Positions 1 to 7,427 of a stretch of DNA of 11,251 nt are shown here, one piece after another. Where the stretch lies: positions 1 through 11,251 of the forward strand of contig JAEYXM010000030.1 in NCBI GenBank assembly GCA_023428465.1, read 5' to 3'. Every line of letters starts with the position of its first letter. The stretch's first letter is position 1. The notes beneath the pieces were generated by a model, which saw only the letters and a program-made list of their open reading frames with translations, did not search any database and was not told the origin of the DNA. Made by a program: the position numbers and the translations under genes. The DNA is from Actinomycetes bacterium (GTDB taxonomy: Bacteria > Actinomycetota > Actinomycetes > Actinomycetales > Cellulomonadaceae).

Positions 1-1731
1 GACCAGCAGGGGCTCGTTGAGCGCCGCCTCGGCGGCCTCGCGGTGCCGGGTGGAGCCACTGAGTGCGGCGTAGGTGAGCAGGGCGCCGGCGGCGGCCGCC
101 TGGCCCGCCGGTGCGGGACCGTCGCCGACCTCGCGTGGCCGGGTGAGGGCGCCGAGGACGGCGTCGTCGGCGTCGTCGGGGGTGTCGAAGAAGCCGCCCG
201 CCCCGTCGGGGAACCGTGCGAGGACCGTCTCGAGGAGCGTGCCCGCGTGCGCGAACCAGGTCGGGTCGCCGGTCGCCTGGTACAGGGCGAGGAAGCCCTC
301 GGCGACGTCGGCGTAGTCCTCCAGGACCCCGGCTGCGCGGCCGACGACGCCGTCCCGGCTGGTGCGCGCGAGCCGTCCCGTGCCGGCGTCGAGGTGGACG
401 GCCATGAGCAGCCGGGCGGCGTCCACGGCGGCGGTCACCCAGGTGGGCCGGTCGAGGATGCGCCCGGCGTCGGCCAGGGCCGCGATGGCGAGGCCGTTCC
501 ACGCGGCGACGACCTTGTCGTCGCGCCCGGGCCGGACCCGCCTGCCCCGGGCCGCGAGGAGCGCCTGGCGGACGCGGGCCCAGCGCTCCGCGTCGTCGGG
601 GTCCGCGGTGAGCGTCAGGACGGACGCGCCGCGCTCGAACGTGCCCGCCTCCGTGACGCCCAGGAGCGCGGCCGCCCATGCGGCGTCGTCGGCGGCGAGG
701 GCGGCGGCGAGCTCGGCACGCGTCCAGACGTAGTACGCGCCCTCACGGGAGCGGCCCTCGGCGTCCGGGCTGTCGGCGTCGAGCGACGACGCGAAGCCGC
801 CCTCGGCGGTGCGGAGCTCGGCGAGCAGGAAGGCCGCCGTCTCCTCCGTGACGCGCCGGGCGAGCGGCGAGCCGGTCGCCCGCCACCACTGCGCGTAGAC
901 GCGCAGGAGCAGGGCGTTGTCGTAGAGCATCTTCTCGAAGTGCGGCACGAGCCAGCCGGCGTCCACCGAGTACCGGGCGAACCCGCCGCCCAGCTGGTCG
1001 TGGATGCCGCCGCGGGCCATCGCCGTGAGGGTCTGCCCGGCCATGCGCAGGGCCGTGGCGTCGCCCGCGCGGGCGTGGTGGCGCAGCAGCCAGGCGAGCG
1101 TCATCGACGGCGGGAACTTGGGCGCCCCGCCGAACCCGCCGCGCGCGGCGTCGAAGGAGCGGGCGAGTGCGGCGAGTGCGGCCTCCGCCGACTCCGCGGC
1201 CGGCACGGGCTCGAGCGGGACGTCCGGCCGGGGGACCGAGGCGAGGGCGACGCGCACCTCCTCGGCACCGGTGAGCAGCGGTCCGCGGTGCTCCCGCCAG
1301 CCCACCGCGATGGCCTCGAGCACCTGCCGGAACGCCGGCATGCCCCCGACCGGTCGCGGCGGGAAGTACGTGCCGGCGTAGAACGGGACGCCGTCGGGTG
1401 TGGCGAACACCGTCATCGGCCAGCCGCCGTGGCCCGTCATCGCCTGGGTGACCTCCATGTACACCGAGTCGACGTCCGGGCGCTCCTCACGGTCGACCTT
1501 CACGCTCACGAAGTGCTCGTTCAGGTACGACGCCGTCGCCGCGTCCTCGAACGACTCGTGGGCCATCACGTGGCACCAGTGGCAGGCCGCGTACCCGATC
1601 GAGACGAGCACGGGCCTGTCCAGGCGGCGGGCCTCCGCGAACGCCTCCGGGCCCCACTCCCACCAGTCCACCGGGTTGTCGGCGTGCTGCAGGAGGTAGG
1701 GGCTGGTGCTCGCGGCGAGGCGGTTGGTCAT
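1..1731 (-). CDS. DUF255 / thioredoxin-domain protein (YyaL/SPATA20-like), 3' end outside the window
   Basis: The 577 visible codons start at ATG 1731 and stay open to base 1, so the C-terminus is missing (members of this family are usually about 650-700 aa). The N-terminus reads MTNRLAASTSPYLLQHADNP, the typical opening of this family. The stretch DRPVLVSIGYAACHWCHVM carries the redox CxxC as C50-H-W-C53 in a thioredoxin-fold domain (about residues 1-165), followed by VDREERPDVD and GGWPMTVF, also family hallmarks. The remainder resembles the alpha/alpha-barrel, glycosidase-like part (GGFGGAPKFP, HFEKMLYDNA, GAYYVW). A purine-rich RBS (GGGAGGG) lies about 6 nt before the ATG. It is divergent from the flavodoxin gene across a 133-bp spacer in which I see no convincing -35/-10 pair. 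The exact biochemical role of the family is unsettled; a cytosolic redox or sugar-related role is inferred. The family call is firm. Confidence 0.93.
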   Translation of the reverse strand, partial: MTNRLAASTSPYLLQHADNPVDWWEWGPEAFAEARRLDRPVLVSIGYAACHWCHVMAHESFEDAATASYLNEHFVSVKVDREERPDVDSVYMEVTQAMTGHGGWPMTVFATPDGVPFYAGTYFPPRPVGGMPAFRQVLEAIAVGWREHRGPLLTGAEEVRVALASVPRPDVPLEPVPAAESAEAALAALARSFDAARGGFGGAPKFPPSMTLAWLLRHHARAGDATALRMAGQTLTAMARGGIHDQLGGGFARYSVDAGWLVPHFEKMLYDNALLLRVYAQWWRATGSPLARRVTEETAAFLLAELRTAEGGFASSLDADSPDAEGRSREGAYYVWTRAELAAALAADDAAWAAALLGVTEAGTFERGASVLTLTADPDDAERWARVRQALLAARGRRVRPGRDDKVVAAWNGLAIAALADAGRILDRPTWVTAAVDAARLLMAVHLDAGTGRLARTSRDGVVGRAAGVLEDYADVAEGFLALYQATGDPTWFAHAGTLLETVLARFPDGAGGFFDTPDDADDAVLGALTRPREVGDGPAPAGQAAAAGALLTYAALSGSTRHREAAEAALNEPLLV

Positions 1732-1864
1732 CGCAGCCCTCCCGGACCGTCGTGCGTGTCGTCGTCGTGCCTGGCGCTCGACGCTACGCGAGCGCGGGAA
1801 CCCCGCGCGCGAGGACGGGACCAACGACCCGTGTGCCACACCCCCGCAGGACGACAGTGGTGGC

Positions 1865-2377
1865 ATGACGACGATGGTGGTCTACGAGTCGATGTACGGG
1901 AACACCAAGGCGATCGCGGAGGCGATCGGCGAGGGGCTCGCGTCGAGCGGTGAGGTCCGCGTGGCGGAGGTCGGCGCCCTCGTGGCCGAGGGGACGAACG
2001 TCGGGGCGGACGTCGACCTGCTGGTGGTCGGCGGGCCGACGCACGCCTTCTCGATGAGCCGGGCGAGCACCCGGGCGGACGCGCTGAAGAAGGCGCCGGA
2101 CGCCTCGGTGATCTCCAGCACCGGGGTGCGGGAGTGGCTCGCCGCGCTGACCCTGCCTGCCGGGACCCGGGTCGCGGCGTTCGACACCAAGGTGCTCAAG
2201 CCGAACCTCCCGGGCGCCGCGTGCAAGGCGATCGAGAAGGAGCTCAAGCGCAAGGGCGGGCGGCCCGTCGCCAAGGCGCACTCCTTCAAGGTCGTCGGGC
2301 ACACCGGGCTCGTCGACGGCGAGACCGAGGGCGCCCGCGCCTGGGGTGCCGAGCTCGCCGCCGGCCTGCACGCCTGA
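1865..2377 (+). CDS. Flavodoxin-family protein
   Basis: This 170-residue protein starts MTTMVVYESMYGNTKAIAEA. The segment ESMYGNT at residues 8-14 matches the FMN phosphate-binding loop of flavodoxins and follows the first beta strand directly. DLLVVGGPTH near residue 60 is the third strand and the loop usual in actinobacterial flavodoxin-family proteins. The length fits a single flavodoxin domain with no fused partner, and no signal peptide or membrane segment is visible. It should bind FMN and carry electrons or sense redox state in the cytosol; the partner is unknown. ATG 1865 is chosen because the fold begins there. The Shine-Dalgarno is weak: AGG at 1848-1850 is rather far upstream. ATG 1874 is an alternative that would trim only three residues. 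A DUF255 gene with a CxxC thioredoxin fold lies divergently upstream, so a shared redox theme is possible but unproven. Confidence 0.86.
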   Translation: MTTMVVYESMYGNTKAIAEAIGEGLASSGEVRVAEVGALVAEGTNVGADVDLLVVGGPTHAFSMSRASTRADALKKAPDASVISSTGVREWLAALTLPAGTRVAAFDTKVLKPNLPGAACKAIEKELKRKGGRPVAKAHSFKVVGHTGLVDGETEGARAWGAELAAGLHA

Positions 2378-2390
2378 CGACGTTCTCCGC

Positions 2391-2416
2391 ACGCGGGTCG
2401 TCGATGACGCCCGCGT
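2391..2416 (+). terminator. Hairpin after the flavodoxin gene
   Basis: Arms ACGCGGG (2391-2397) and CCCGCGT (2410-2416) are perfect inverted repeats 13 nt after the flavodoxin stop codon. No U-tract follows, as is common for actinobacterial terminators. Position and symmetry suggest an intrinsic terminator; function is inferred. Confidence 0.4.
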
Positions 2417-2435
2417 CGGTGTGACGCCCTCTCGT

Positions 2436-2451
2436 GACGACGACCGTCGTC
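2436..2451. terminator. Small hairpin between convergent genes
   Basis: GACGAC (2436-2441) and GTCGTC (2446-2451) form a six-base-pair stem with a four-base loop, three nucleotides past the stop of the minus-strand SLH pseudogene and downstream of the plus-strand flavodoxin gene. It could end transcription from either side. The stem is short and the region is rich in GAC/GTC, so chance symmetry cannot be excluded. Confidence 0.3.
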
Positions 2452-2454
2452 GGC

Positions 2455-3478
2455 TCAGCCGAGATCGCGGTACGTGGCGAACCGGAGCAGGAACGCGGCC
2501 ATGGCCTGGCGCTCGATGGGCAGACTGGGCCGGAACGTCCCGTCGCTCCAGCCGTTGGCGATCCCCCACCCGGCGATCCAGGAGATCTCTTCGCAGAAGG
2601 GGTGTGAGGCGGGCACGTCGCTGAAGGCGGGCTCGGTGCACGGGCTCTCCGGGGGGGTGAACGGCCAGGCGCGGTAGAGGAACGCGGCCATCGCCTCGCG
2701 GGTCACGGCCGAGCCGGGCCGGAACGTGCCGTCGGGCCAGCCCGTCGTGATGCCGGTGGTCGCGAGCCAGGCGATCTCGCCGCAGAACGGGTGCGTGACC
2801 GGGACGTCGGTGAAGGGCGCCGTCGTGCAGTCGGGGGCGTCCGCGCCGTCGTACCAGAGGCGGTAGAGGAACGCCGCCATCGCGTCACGGTTCACCGACG
2901 CCAGGGGGCGGTACGTCCGGTCGGCGTAGCCGCCCGTGATGCCGTGGTCGGCGAGCCAGTAGATGTCCGACTGGAACGGGTGCGTCGGGGCGACGTCGGT
3001 GAAGACCAGGCTCGGCATCCCCCAGTCGCTGAGGCGCCCGCCGGTGGCGTCGGTCAGGAACATGCGCGGGCCGGGGTTCCCCCAGGCGAGGTACTGGTCG
3101 GTCGCGGCCCGGGGGAGAGCCGAGAGTGCCAGGCTGCGGATGGGCGTGGTCGCCGAGCTGGCGAGGTCGAACCAGTGGACCACCTGGGTGTCGTCCGCAC
3201 GCACGATGGCGACCGTGCCGTCGACATCGACCGGGGTCTGGTCGGTGGGCAGCGCGAGCTCGTGCGGCGGGCTCGCGAACGACTCTCCGAGCTGCCACCC
3301 GAGGGTGGAGCGGTCGAGGACCGAGCTGGTGTGTGTCGGACCACGCAGCTGGCGCGTCAGGCGTGCCGGGTGCGTCAGTCGCGCCTGGGTCCGTGGTCGA
3401 CGCCGCGGGCGTGGCGAGCAGCGCCGCCGCCAGTGTCGCGCTGGTGAGCGCGACGAGCGCGCGGGACCGTGCAGCCAT
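2455..3478 (-). pseudogene. Decayed SLH protein, copy 1: internal deletion and frame break
   Basis: Translation from ATG 3478 (SD GAGAGGG about 9 nt upstream) gives a good signal peptide: MAARSRALVA, then a hydrophobic stretch ending near ATPAAS. The frame then runs into low-complexity sequence. A different minus-strand frame takes over at about 3300-3360 and continues uninterrupted to the stop at 2455. In that frame, TLGWQLGESFASPPHELALP aligns with PLRWFVDQPYTGTPQELLVP of copy 2. About 230 residues of the middle region are therefore missing and the junction is out of frame. The three SLH repeats are complete, with VNRDAM, VTREAM and IERQAM at their usual places; the first repeat has YADRTYRP where the others have an ADGTFRP-type motif. 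An automated caller might report only a 249-aa protein from GTG 3204, but that product has no export signal. A sequencing error could explain the frame break but not the missing domain. Confidence 0.75.
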
Positions 3479-3513
3479 GACGCGCCGCCCTCTCGAGATC
3501 ATGATCGTCATCG

Positions 3514-3524
3514 GCAGTATGGCG
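3514..3524 (-). promoter_or_regulatory. Promoter-like motif of SLH copy 1
   Basis: The minus strand reads CGCCATACTGC, 36 nt before ATG 3478. The same 11-mer occurs 35 nt before the start of decayed copy 5 (9678-9688). CATACT is a plausible -10 element (four of six bases match TATAAT). I see no clear -35. Conservation and equal spacing are the main support. Confidence 0.4.
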
Positions 3525-3612
3525 ACCGGGGCATCCCCAGGCGGGCGGTTTGGGGCGGGTTCACCCGAATGGGCTGCCGGGTGGCGCGCGGCGGCGGCCC
3601 CGGGACGCCGGG

Positions 3613-3647
3613 GAGCCCGGGCGGCGGGTGTCCGCGCGCCCGGGCTC
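3613..3647 (-). terminator. Terminator-like hairpin after the 38-residue gene
   Basis: Eleven-base perfect arms, GAGCCCGGGCG (3613-3623) and CGCCCGGGCTC (3637-3647), start about 11 nt after the stop codon at 3659. The loop can form four further pairs (3624-3627 with 3632-3635). It is very GC-rich and lacks a U-tract, as many actinobacterial terminators do. It separates the small gene from the promoter of SLH copy 1. Confidence 0.6.
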
Positions 3648-3658
3648 GGGGGATCGGC

Positions 3659-3775
3659 TCAGCGGCAGGTGCAGCGGTCCGCGGGCGGGTAGCTCGCCAG
3701 GACGGCGTCGGCGTGCTGGCCGCAGCCGCTCCAGGTGACCTTGCCGCAGGTGGCGCAACGGGCGGGACTGCACAT
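3659..3775 (-). CDS. Small Cys-rich (zinc-ribbon-like) conserved protein, 38 aa
   Basis: The protein starts MCSPARCATCGKVTWSGCGQ and ends RCTCR. Cysteines lie at positions 2, 7, 10, 18, 35 and 37, with H21 nearby. CxxCGK followed by W-x-G-C-G-x-H is a pattern I recognise from short, usually uncharacterised actinobacterial proteins, and it suggests bound zinc or another soft metal. ATG 3775 is chosen because a strong SD (GAGGAGAG) lies about 7 nt upstream. A longer reading from TTG 3844 would translate the promoter and operator. No signal peptide or membrane segment is visible. The gene is monocistronic, with its own promoter at 3815-3844 and a hairpin after the stop, and it is unrelated to the SLH genes on either side. 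The CsoR-type palindrome in its promoter suggests induction by copper or reactive sulfur; that link is inferred. Confidence 0.74.
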   Translation of the reverse strand: MCSPARCATCGKVTWSGCGQHADAVLASYPPADRCTCR

Positions 3776-3814
3776 CGTGGGCTCTCCTCGGGGTCGTGTG
3801 TGCTTCCACGGAAG

Positions 3815-3844
3815 AATATACCCCGGGGGGTATACCTCAGGCAA
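3815..3844 (-). promoter_or_regulatory. Sigma-70-type promoter of the 38-residue gene
   Basis: On the minus strand, TTGCCT (3839-3844) and TATATT (3815-3820) are separated by 18 nt, close to the -35 and -10 consensus. The -10 lies 40 nt before ATG 3775, leaving room for a short leader with its SD. The AT-rich -10 stands out in this GC-rich window. Confidence 0.55.
3817..3834. promoter_or_regulatory. CsoR-family-type operator palindrome
   Basis: TATACCCC-GG-GGGGTATA is an 18-bp inverted repeat with eight-base arms and a two-base centre. Pseudo-palindromes with TA-flanked C and G tracts are the known operator type of CsoR/CstR-family repressors, which respond to Cu(I) or persulfide. It fills nearly the whole -35/-10 spacer and overlaps the -10, so bound repressor should block RNA polymerase. 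The repressor gene is not in the window. Confidence 0.62.
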
Positions 3845-3868
3845 CCCGGACTGCGACTGCCGGTCCGA

Positions 3869-5569
3869 TCACGTCGTCGGCACGAGCCCCGAGTCGAGGA
3901 ACCGGAACAGGAACGCGGCCATCGCCTGCCGCTCGATCAGCAAACCCGGGCGGAACGTGCCGTCGGACCAGCCGCGGGAGATCCCCGCGTCTGCGGTCCA
4001 CGCGATCTCCCCGCAGAACGGGTGCGTGGTGGCGACGTCGGCGAACGGTGGCTCGGTGCAGTCGGGGGCGTCGGCGTCGTCGTGCGCGAAGCGGTAGAGG
4101 AACGCCGCCATCGCCTCGCGCGTGACGGCCGAGCCCGGGCGGAACGTGCCGTCGGACCAGCCGGTCGTGATGCCCGTGTCGGCGAGCCAGGCGATCTCGC
4201 CGCAGAACGGGTGCGAGACCGGCACGTCCGTGAACGGCGCCGCCGTGCACGCGGGTGCGTCGGCGTCGTCGTGCGCGGCGCGGTACAGGAACGCGGCCAT
4301 CGCGTCCCGGTTCACCGCGCCGAGCGGCCGGAACGTCCCGTCGGCGTACCCGCCGACGATGCCGTGGTCCGCGAGCCACTGGATCTCGCCGCGGAAGCCG
4401 CGGTCGGGGTCCCAGACGCTCGTCGGCGGCACATCCGTGAAGCCCGGCGTGACGGCCGGGGTCGGGTCGGCCGTGACTCCGGAGGCCCTGATCTCGAGCG
4501 TCGCGACGCCGGCGGGCGTCCGGTAGGCGACCACCGGGCCGTGGACGTCCAGGACGGTCCCCGGGACCGACTGCGCACGGAGCATCTGGTCCGGCGTGGG
4601 CGAGGTCAAGTCGTACCACGTGAGCGTCGTGCTCTCACCGCTCGGCACGGTGACCACCGCGTACTCGCCGTCGTCGTACACGCGAGCCGACGCCGGTACC
4701 AGCAGCTCCTGCGGCGTTCCCGTGTAGGGCTGGTCGACGAACCAGCGCAGCGGTGGCGTGGCGTCACCCGTCGCGCCGCGCCACGCCACCAGATCGCCCG
4801 CGACGAGCACGGGCCAGGCGATGCCGCAGGCAGGGGACTCGCAGAAGCTCTCCTCGAGCAGCTCCACCGGACCCGTGAGCCCCTCGGCGTCCAGCGCGGA
4901 GGTGTACACGGCGGCGTACGCGTGAGGCGTCGTCGAGCTGTGGCCGGTGACCGTCCACAGGACGCGTGTGTCGGTGTGCCGCAGGCTCTGCACACCCCAC
5001 GACGTGATCTCGGCCGGTGGTGCCGGGGTCGCCGCGCGCAGGTCGACCTCGTCGCCCGTGGCCACGCCGAGCAGCCGGTAGCCCATGCCGATGGTGTGCG
5101 CCGAGATCCAGGTGCCCGTGAACGCGTTCATGCCGCGCAGGAACGCGTGGTCGGTGTCCCACGCCGGGACGACCTCGCTGCCGGCCGCATCCGCCAGGAC
5201 GAGCCGCGCGTCGACGGAACGCGCGTACGCCACGGTCCCGTCGTCCGCGGCGATCCCGCCGTCATCCGTGGCGTGCCCGACGAACGTCGCTGGGCCGAGC
5301 GTGGTGGTGCCCTCGGTCTCGTCCGTCGTGATCGACCGGCGGTACACGGCGGGGCCGTTCTCCCGGGAGAGGGAGTAGATGGCGTCGTCGGCGATCACGA
5401 CCTCGTACGGGGCGCTCGTCCCGGGCATGAGCGGCACGGACGTCGGCGCGATGGCCGCCGGGACGGCGCCCGGTGCCGCCGACGCCACCCCGCCGGCACT
5501 GACCACCAGTCCCAGGACGGCGGCGGTCAGCGCCGCCCGTGTGCGGTGGACGGGTGGGGTGCCGTTCAT
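3869..5569 (-). CDS. Secreted SLH-domain protein, copy 2 (intact)
   Basis: Encodes 566 residues from ATG 5569, with SD AAGGAG about 8 nt upstream. Signal peptide: Arg-containing n-region (VHRTRAAL), hydrophobic core, probable cleavage after ASA at residue 31. Residues about 45-370 form an unassigned region of short strand-like segments, with landmarks VIADDAIYSL, AVYRRSITT, GTVAYARS, RLVLADAAG and PYTGTPQELL; the regular spacing suggests a beta-propeller. Three SLH repeats begin near 376, 446 and 510, each with a G-(Y/W)-x-DGTFRP core followed by VNRDAM, VTREAM or IERQAM. Repeats 2 and 3 each carry a Cys pair (CTAAPFTDV...FCGEI). No sortase motif or C-terminal membrane segment is visible, so envelope retention should depend on the SLH repeats. 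A hairpin (5646-5684) separates it from copy 3, so it probably has its own promoter. Confidence 0.9.
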   Translation of the reverse strand: MNGTPPVHRTRAALTAAVLGLVVSAGGVASAAPGAVPAAIAPTSVPLMPGTSAPYEVVIADDAIYSLSRENGPAVYRRSITTDETEGTTTLGPATFVGHATDDGGIAADDGTVAYARSVDARLVLADAAGSEVVPAWDTDHAFLRGMNAFTGTWISAHTIGMGYRLLGVATGDEVDLRAATPAPPAEITSWGVQSLRHTDTRVLWTVTGHSSTTPHAYAAVYTSALDAEGLTGPVELLEESFCESPACGIAWPVLVAGDLVAWRGATGDATPPLRWFVDQPYTGTPQELLVPASARVYDDGEYAVVTVPSGESTTLTWYDLTSPTPDQMLRAQSVPGTVLDVHGPVVAYRTPAGVATLEIRASGVTADPTPAVTPGFTDVPPTSVWDPDRGFRGEIQWLADHGIVGGYADGTFRPLGAVNRDAMAAFLYRAAHDDADAPACTAAPFTDVPVSHPFCGEIAWLADTGITTGWSDGTFRPGSAVTREAMAAFLYRFAHDDADAPDCTEPPFADVATTHPFCGEIAWTADAGISRGWSDGTFRPGLLIERQAMAAFLFRFLDSGLVPTT

Positions 5570-5599
5570 GGCAGGCTCCTTCGCTCATGCCCGGGCGTG

Positions 5600-5618
5600 C
5601 CGACCGGTCATCGGTCGG
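5600..5618. promoter_or_regulatory. Palindrome upstream of SLH copy 2
   Basis: CCGACCG (5600-5606) and CGGTCGG (5612-5618) are perfect seven-base arms around GTCAT, 31-49 nt before ATG 5569. Size and place fit an operator near the promoter; TACGGT on the minus strand just upstream could be a -10. No regulator is identified. Confidence 0.33.
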
Positions 5619-5645
5619 TCACCGTATGAACGACCGGCACCCCAC

Positions 5646-5684
5646 GATCGTTGTGCGGCCCGCTGCACCGGCCGCACCACGATC
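5646..5684 (-). terminator. Terminator-like hairpin after SLH copy 3
   Basis: Fifteen-base arms, 5646-5660 and 5670-5684, pair with one mismatch around a nine-base loop, 12 nt past the stop codon of copy 3. No U-tract follows. It probably ends the copy 4 - copy 3 transcript and insulates copy 2. Confidence 0.6.
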
Positions 5685-5696
5685 ATGGCGCGTCGC

Positions 5697-7391
5697 CTAC
5701 CGCTCCGGGACGAGATCCGCCGTCGCGAACCGGTGCAGGAACGCGGCCATCGCCTGCCGCTCGATCTGCGCACTCGGGCGGAAGGTGCCGTCCGGCCAGC
5801 CGGTGGTGACGCCGGTGTCGGCGAGCCAGGCGATCTCGCCGCAGAACGGGTGCCCGGTGGTGACGTCGGTGAACGGTGCCGATGTGCACGCGGGTGCGTC
5901 GGCGCCGTCGTGCGCGAGCCGGTACAGGAACGCGGCCATCGCCTCGCGGCTGACGGGCTCGCCCGGGCGGAACGTGCCGTCCGGCCAGCCGGTCGTGATC
6001 CCCGTGTCGGCGAGCCAGGCGATGTCCCCGCAGAACGGGTGGCCGGTCGACACATCGGTGAAGGCGGGCGCGGTGCAGGCCGGGACGTCCACGCCGACCG
6101 TTCGCCGCAGGAAGGCGGCCATCGCCTCGCGCGTCACGGATGCAGTGTTGCGGAACGTGCCGTCCGGGTACCCGGTGGTGATGCCCTCGTCGACCATCCA
6201 CTGCACGTCCAGGACGAACGGGTCGGACCAGTCGACGTCGGCGAACGGCAGCTGCGGCACGGTGCTCGAGGTGATCGTGACGGCATCCCCCGAGGCATCG
6301 GTGAACGACGCGGGGCTCGCGCCGAACCGGTTGTGGACGATGTAGGACCCGGTGATGTCGTAGACCAACGGCCCGACGTCGACCGTCCGGATGGGGCTGC
6401 CCGGGTCGGCGAGAGGCACCCACGACAGGCTGGTCGACGTGTCGGTGGAGGTCCCGGTCACGACGACGTCGCCCTGGACGTCGTAGACGAGCCCGTCGAA
6501 CGTCGCGCTCTGCGGTGTCCCGGTGTAGGGCGCGTCGTCGAACCACTCGACGGTCGTCGCACACGTCTCCGCCGTGGGGCAGGAGAGCTGCTCCCACATC
6601 AGACGCGTCCCATCCACCGCGACAGGGAAGAAGAGCGCGTAGGGGAAGGGGTCGCCCAGCTCGCTCTCGGCCCGGGCCAGCTCGACCACCGGGCCGGTGG
6701 GTCCGTCCGGGCCGAGCGCGACGGTGTACAGGCCGTGGAACTCCGTGGAACCGCCGTCGTACATGGCGGCCACCTCGAACAGCAGCCGGTCGTCCTCGAC
6801 CAGCGCCTGCTGCACCTGTGCCCACACGTACCCGGTGGGGAGGTCGACAAGGTCCACCGGGCTGTAGATGCGCCCGTCGCCGCGGTCGAAGAGCCGCACT
6901 CCGCTGGACTGGCCGGTGGCGACGTCGATGACGAGCAGCCACTCGTCCGTCAGGGCGAGGACGCTGCCGGGGCCGTCCGGCGCCGCGCCCCACGCGGGCA
7001 CCGTCTCCGTACCGTCCGGTGCGCGCAGCACGAGGCGGTGGTCCCGGGCCCGGATGTAGGCGATGGTCCCCTCGTGCTCGGCCACCCCGGTGTCCGGGGC
7101 AGCGAACCCGACGATCTCGGCGTCGCCGAGCTCGGTCGTCGCGATACCCGTCGTGAGGGGCCGCCGGTAGATCGCCGACGTCTCGTGGGGGGCGTTGACG
7201 AAGTACACGGCGTCGTCGGCGACGTGCACCTGGGACAGGTACATCGCCGGCGCCAGCTGGACGGTGGAGCCGGGCGGCGGAGGCGCCGCCGCCGCGCCGC
7301 CGACGAGGCCGGCCGAAGCGGCGACCGCCGTGGCGGCTGCGAGGGCGGCGAGCCGCCGGAGGTGTGAGGTGCCGGTTGTCCGGATGTCCAT
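5697..7391 (-). CDS. Secreted SLH-domain protein, copy 3 (intact)
   Basis: Encodes 564 residues from ATG 7391, preceded by SD GAGGAAGAG. Signal peptide: MDIRTTGTSHLRRLAALAAA, then an Ala-rich core with likely cleavage in the GGAAAAP stretch near residues 33-36. The beta-rich region repeats the landmarks of the other copies: HVADDAVYFV, AIYRRPLTT, EHEGTIAYIR, RLVLRAPDGTETVPAWG and PYTGTPQ. The SLH block starts near 383. Its first repeat diverges from copies 2 and 4: it has FRNTASVTREAM instead of FRPLxxVNRDAM and ends in RRTVGVDVPAC, so it may have a different evolutionary history. Repeats 2 and 3 are standard, with the Cys pairs and IERQAM. It starts 36 nt after the stop of copy 4 with no hairpin between, so the two are probably co-transcribed. 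Confidence 0.9.
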   Translation of the reverse strand: MDIRTTGTSHLRRLAALAAATAVAASAGLVGGAAAAPPPPGSTVQLAPAMYLSQVHVADDAVYFVNAPHETSAIYRRPLTTGIATTELGDAEIVGFAAPDTGVAEHEGTIAYIRARDHRLVLRAPDGTETVPAWGAAPDGPGSVLALTDEWLLVIDVATGQSSGVRLFDRGDGRIYSPVDLVDLPTGYVWAQVQQALVEDDRLLFEVAAMYDGGSTEFHGLYTVALGPDGPTGPVVELARAESELGDPFPYALFFPVAVDGTRLMWEQLSCPTAETCATTVEWFDDAPYTGTPQSATFDGLVYDVQGDVVVTGTSTDTSTSLSWVPLADPGSPIRTVDVGPLVYDITGSYIVHNRFGASPASFTDASGDAVTITSSTVPQLPFADVDWSDPFVLDVQWMVDEGITTGYPDGTFRNTASVTREAMAAFLRRTVGVDVPACTAPAFTDVSTGHPFCGDIAWLADTGITTGWPDGTFRPGEPVSREAMAAFLYRLAHDGADAPACTSAPFTDVTTGHPFCGEIAWLADTGVTTGWPDGTFRPSAQIERQAMAAFLHRFATADLVPER

Positions 7392-7427
7392 GGTGCGCTC
7401 TTCCTCGAGGGCTGGGTGGTGGGCCGG

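Noticed and set aside
3290..3370. Programmed ribosomal frameshift rescuing SLH copy 1.
   Set aside because: No slippery sequence or stimulatory structure is apparent, and the missing 230 residues are better explained by an out-of-frame deletion.
3776..3844. Longer 61-residue form of the small Cys-rich protein.
   Set aside because: It would place the operator and -10 inside the coding region, and the strong SD lies before ATG 3775.
2963..5629. Very long plus-strand open frame (888 codons), with similar long frames at 43-1953, 5379-7367 and 7416-8702.
   Set aside because: These are antisense to well-supported minus-strand genes, are Arg/Gly/Val/His-rich without domain signals, and are typical high-GC shadows.
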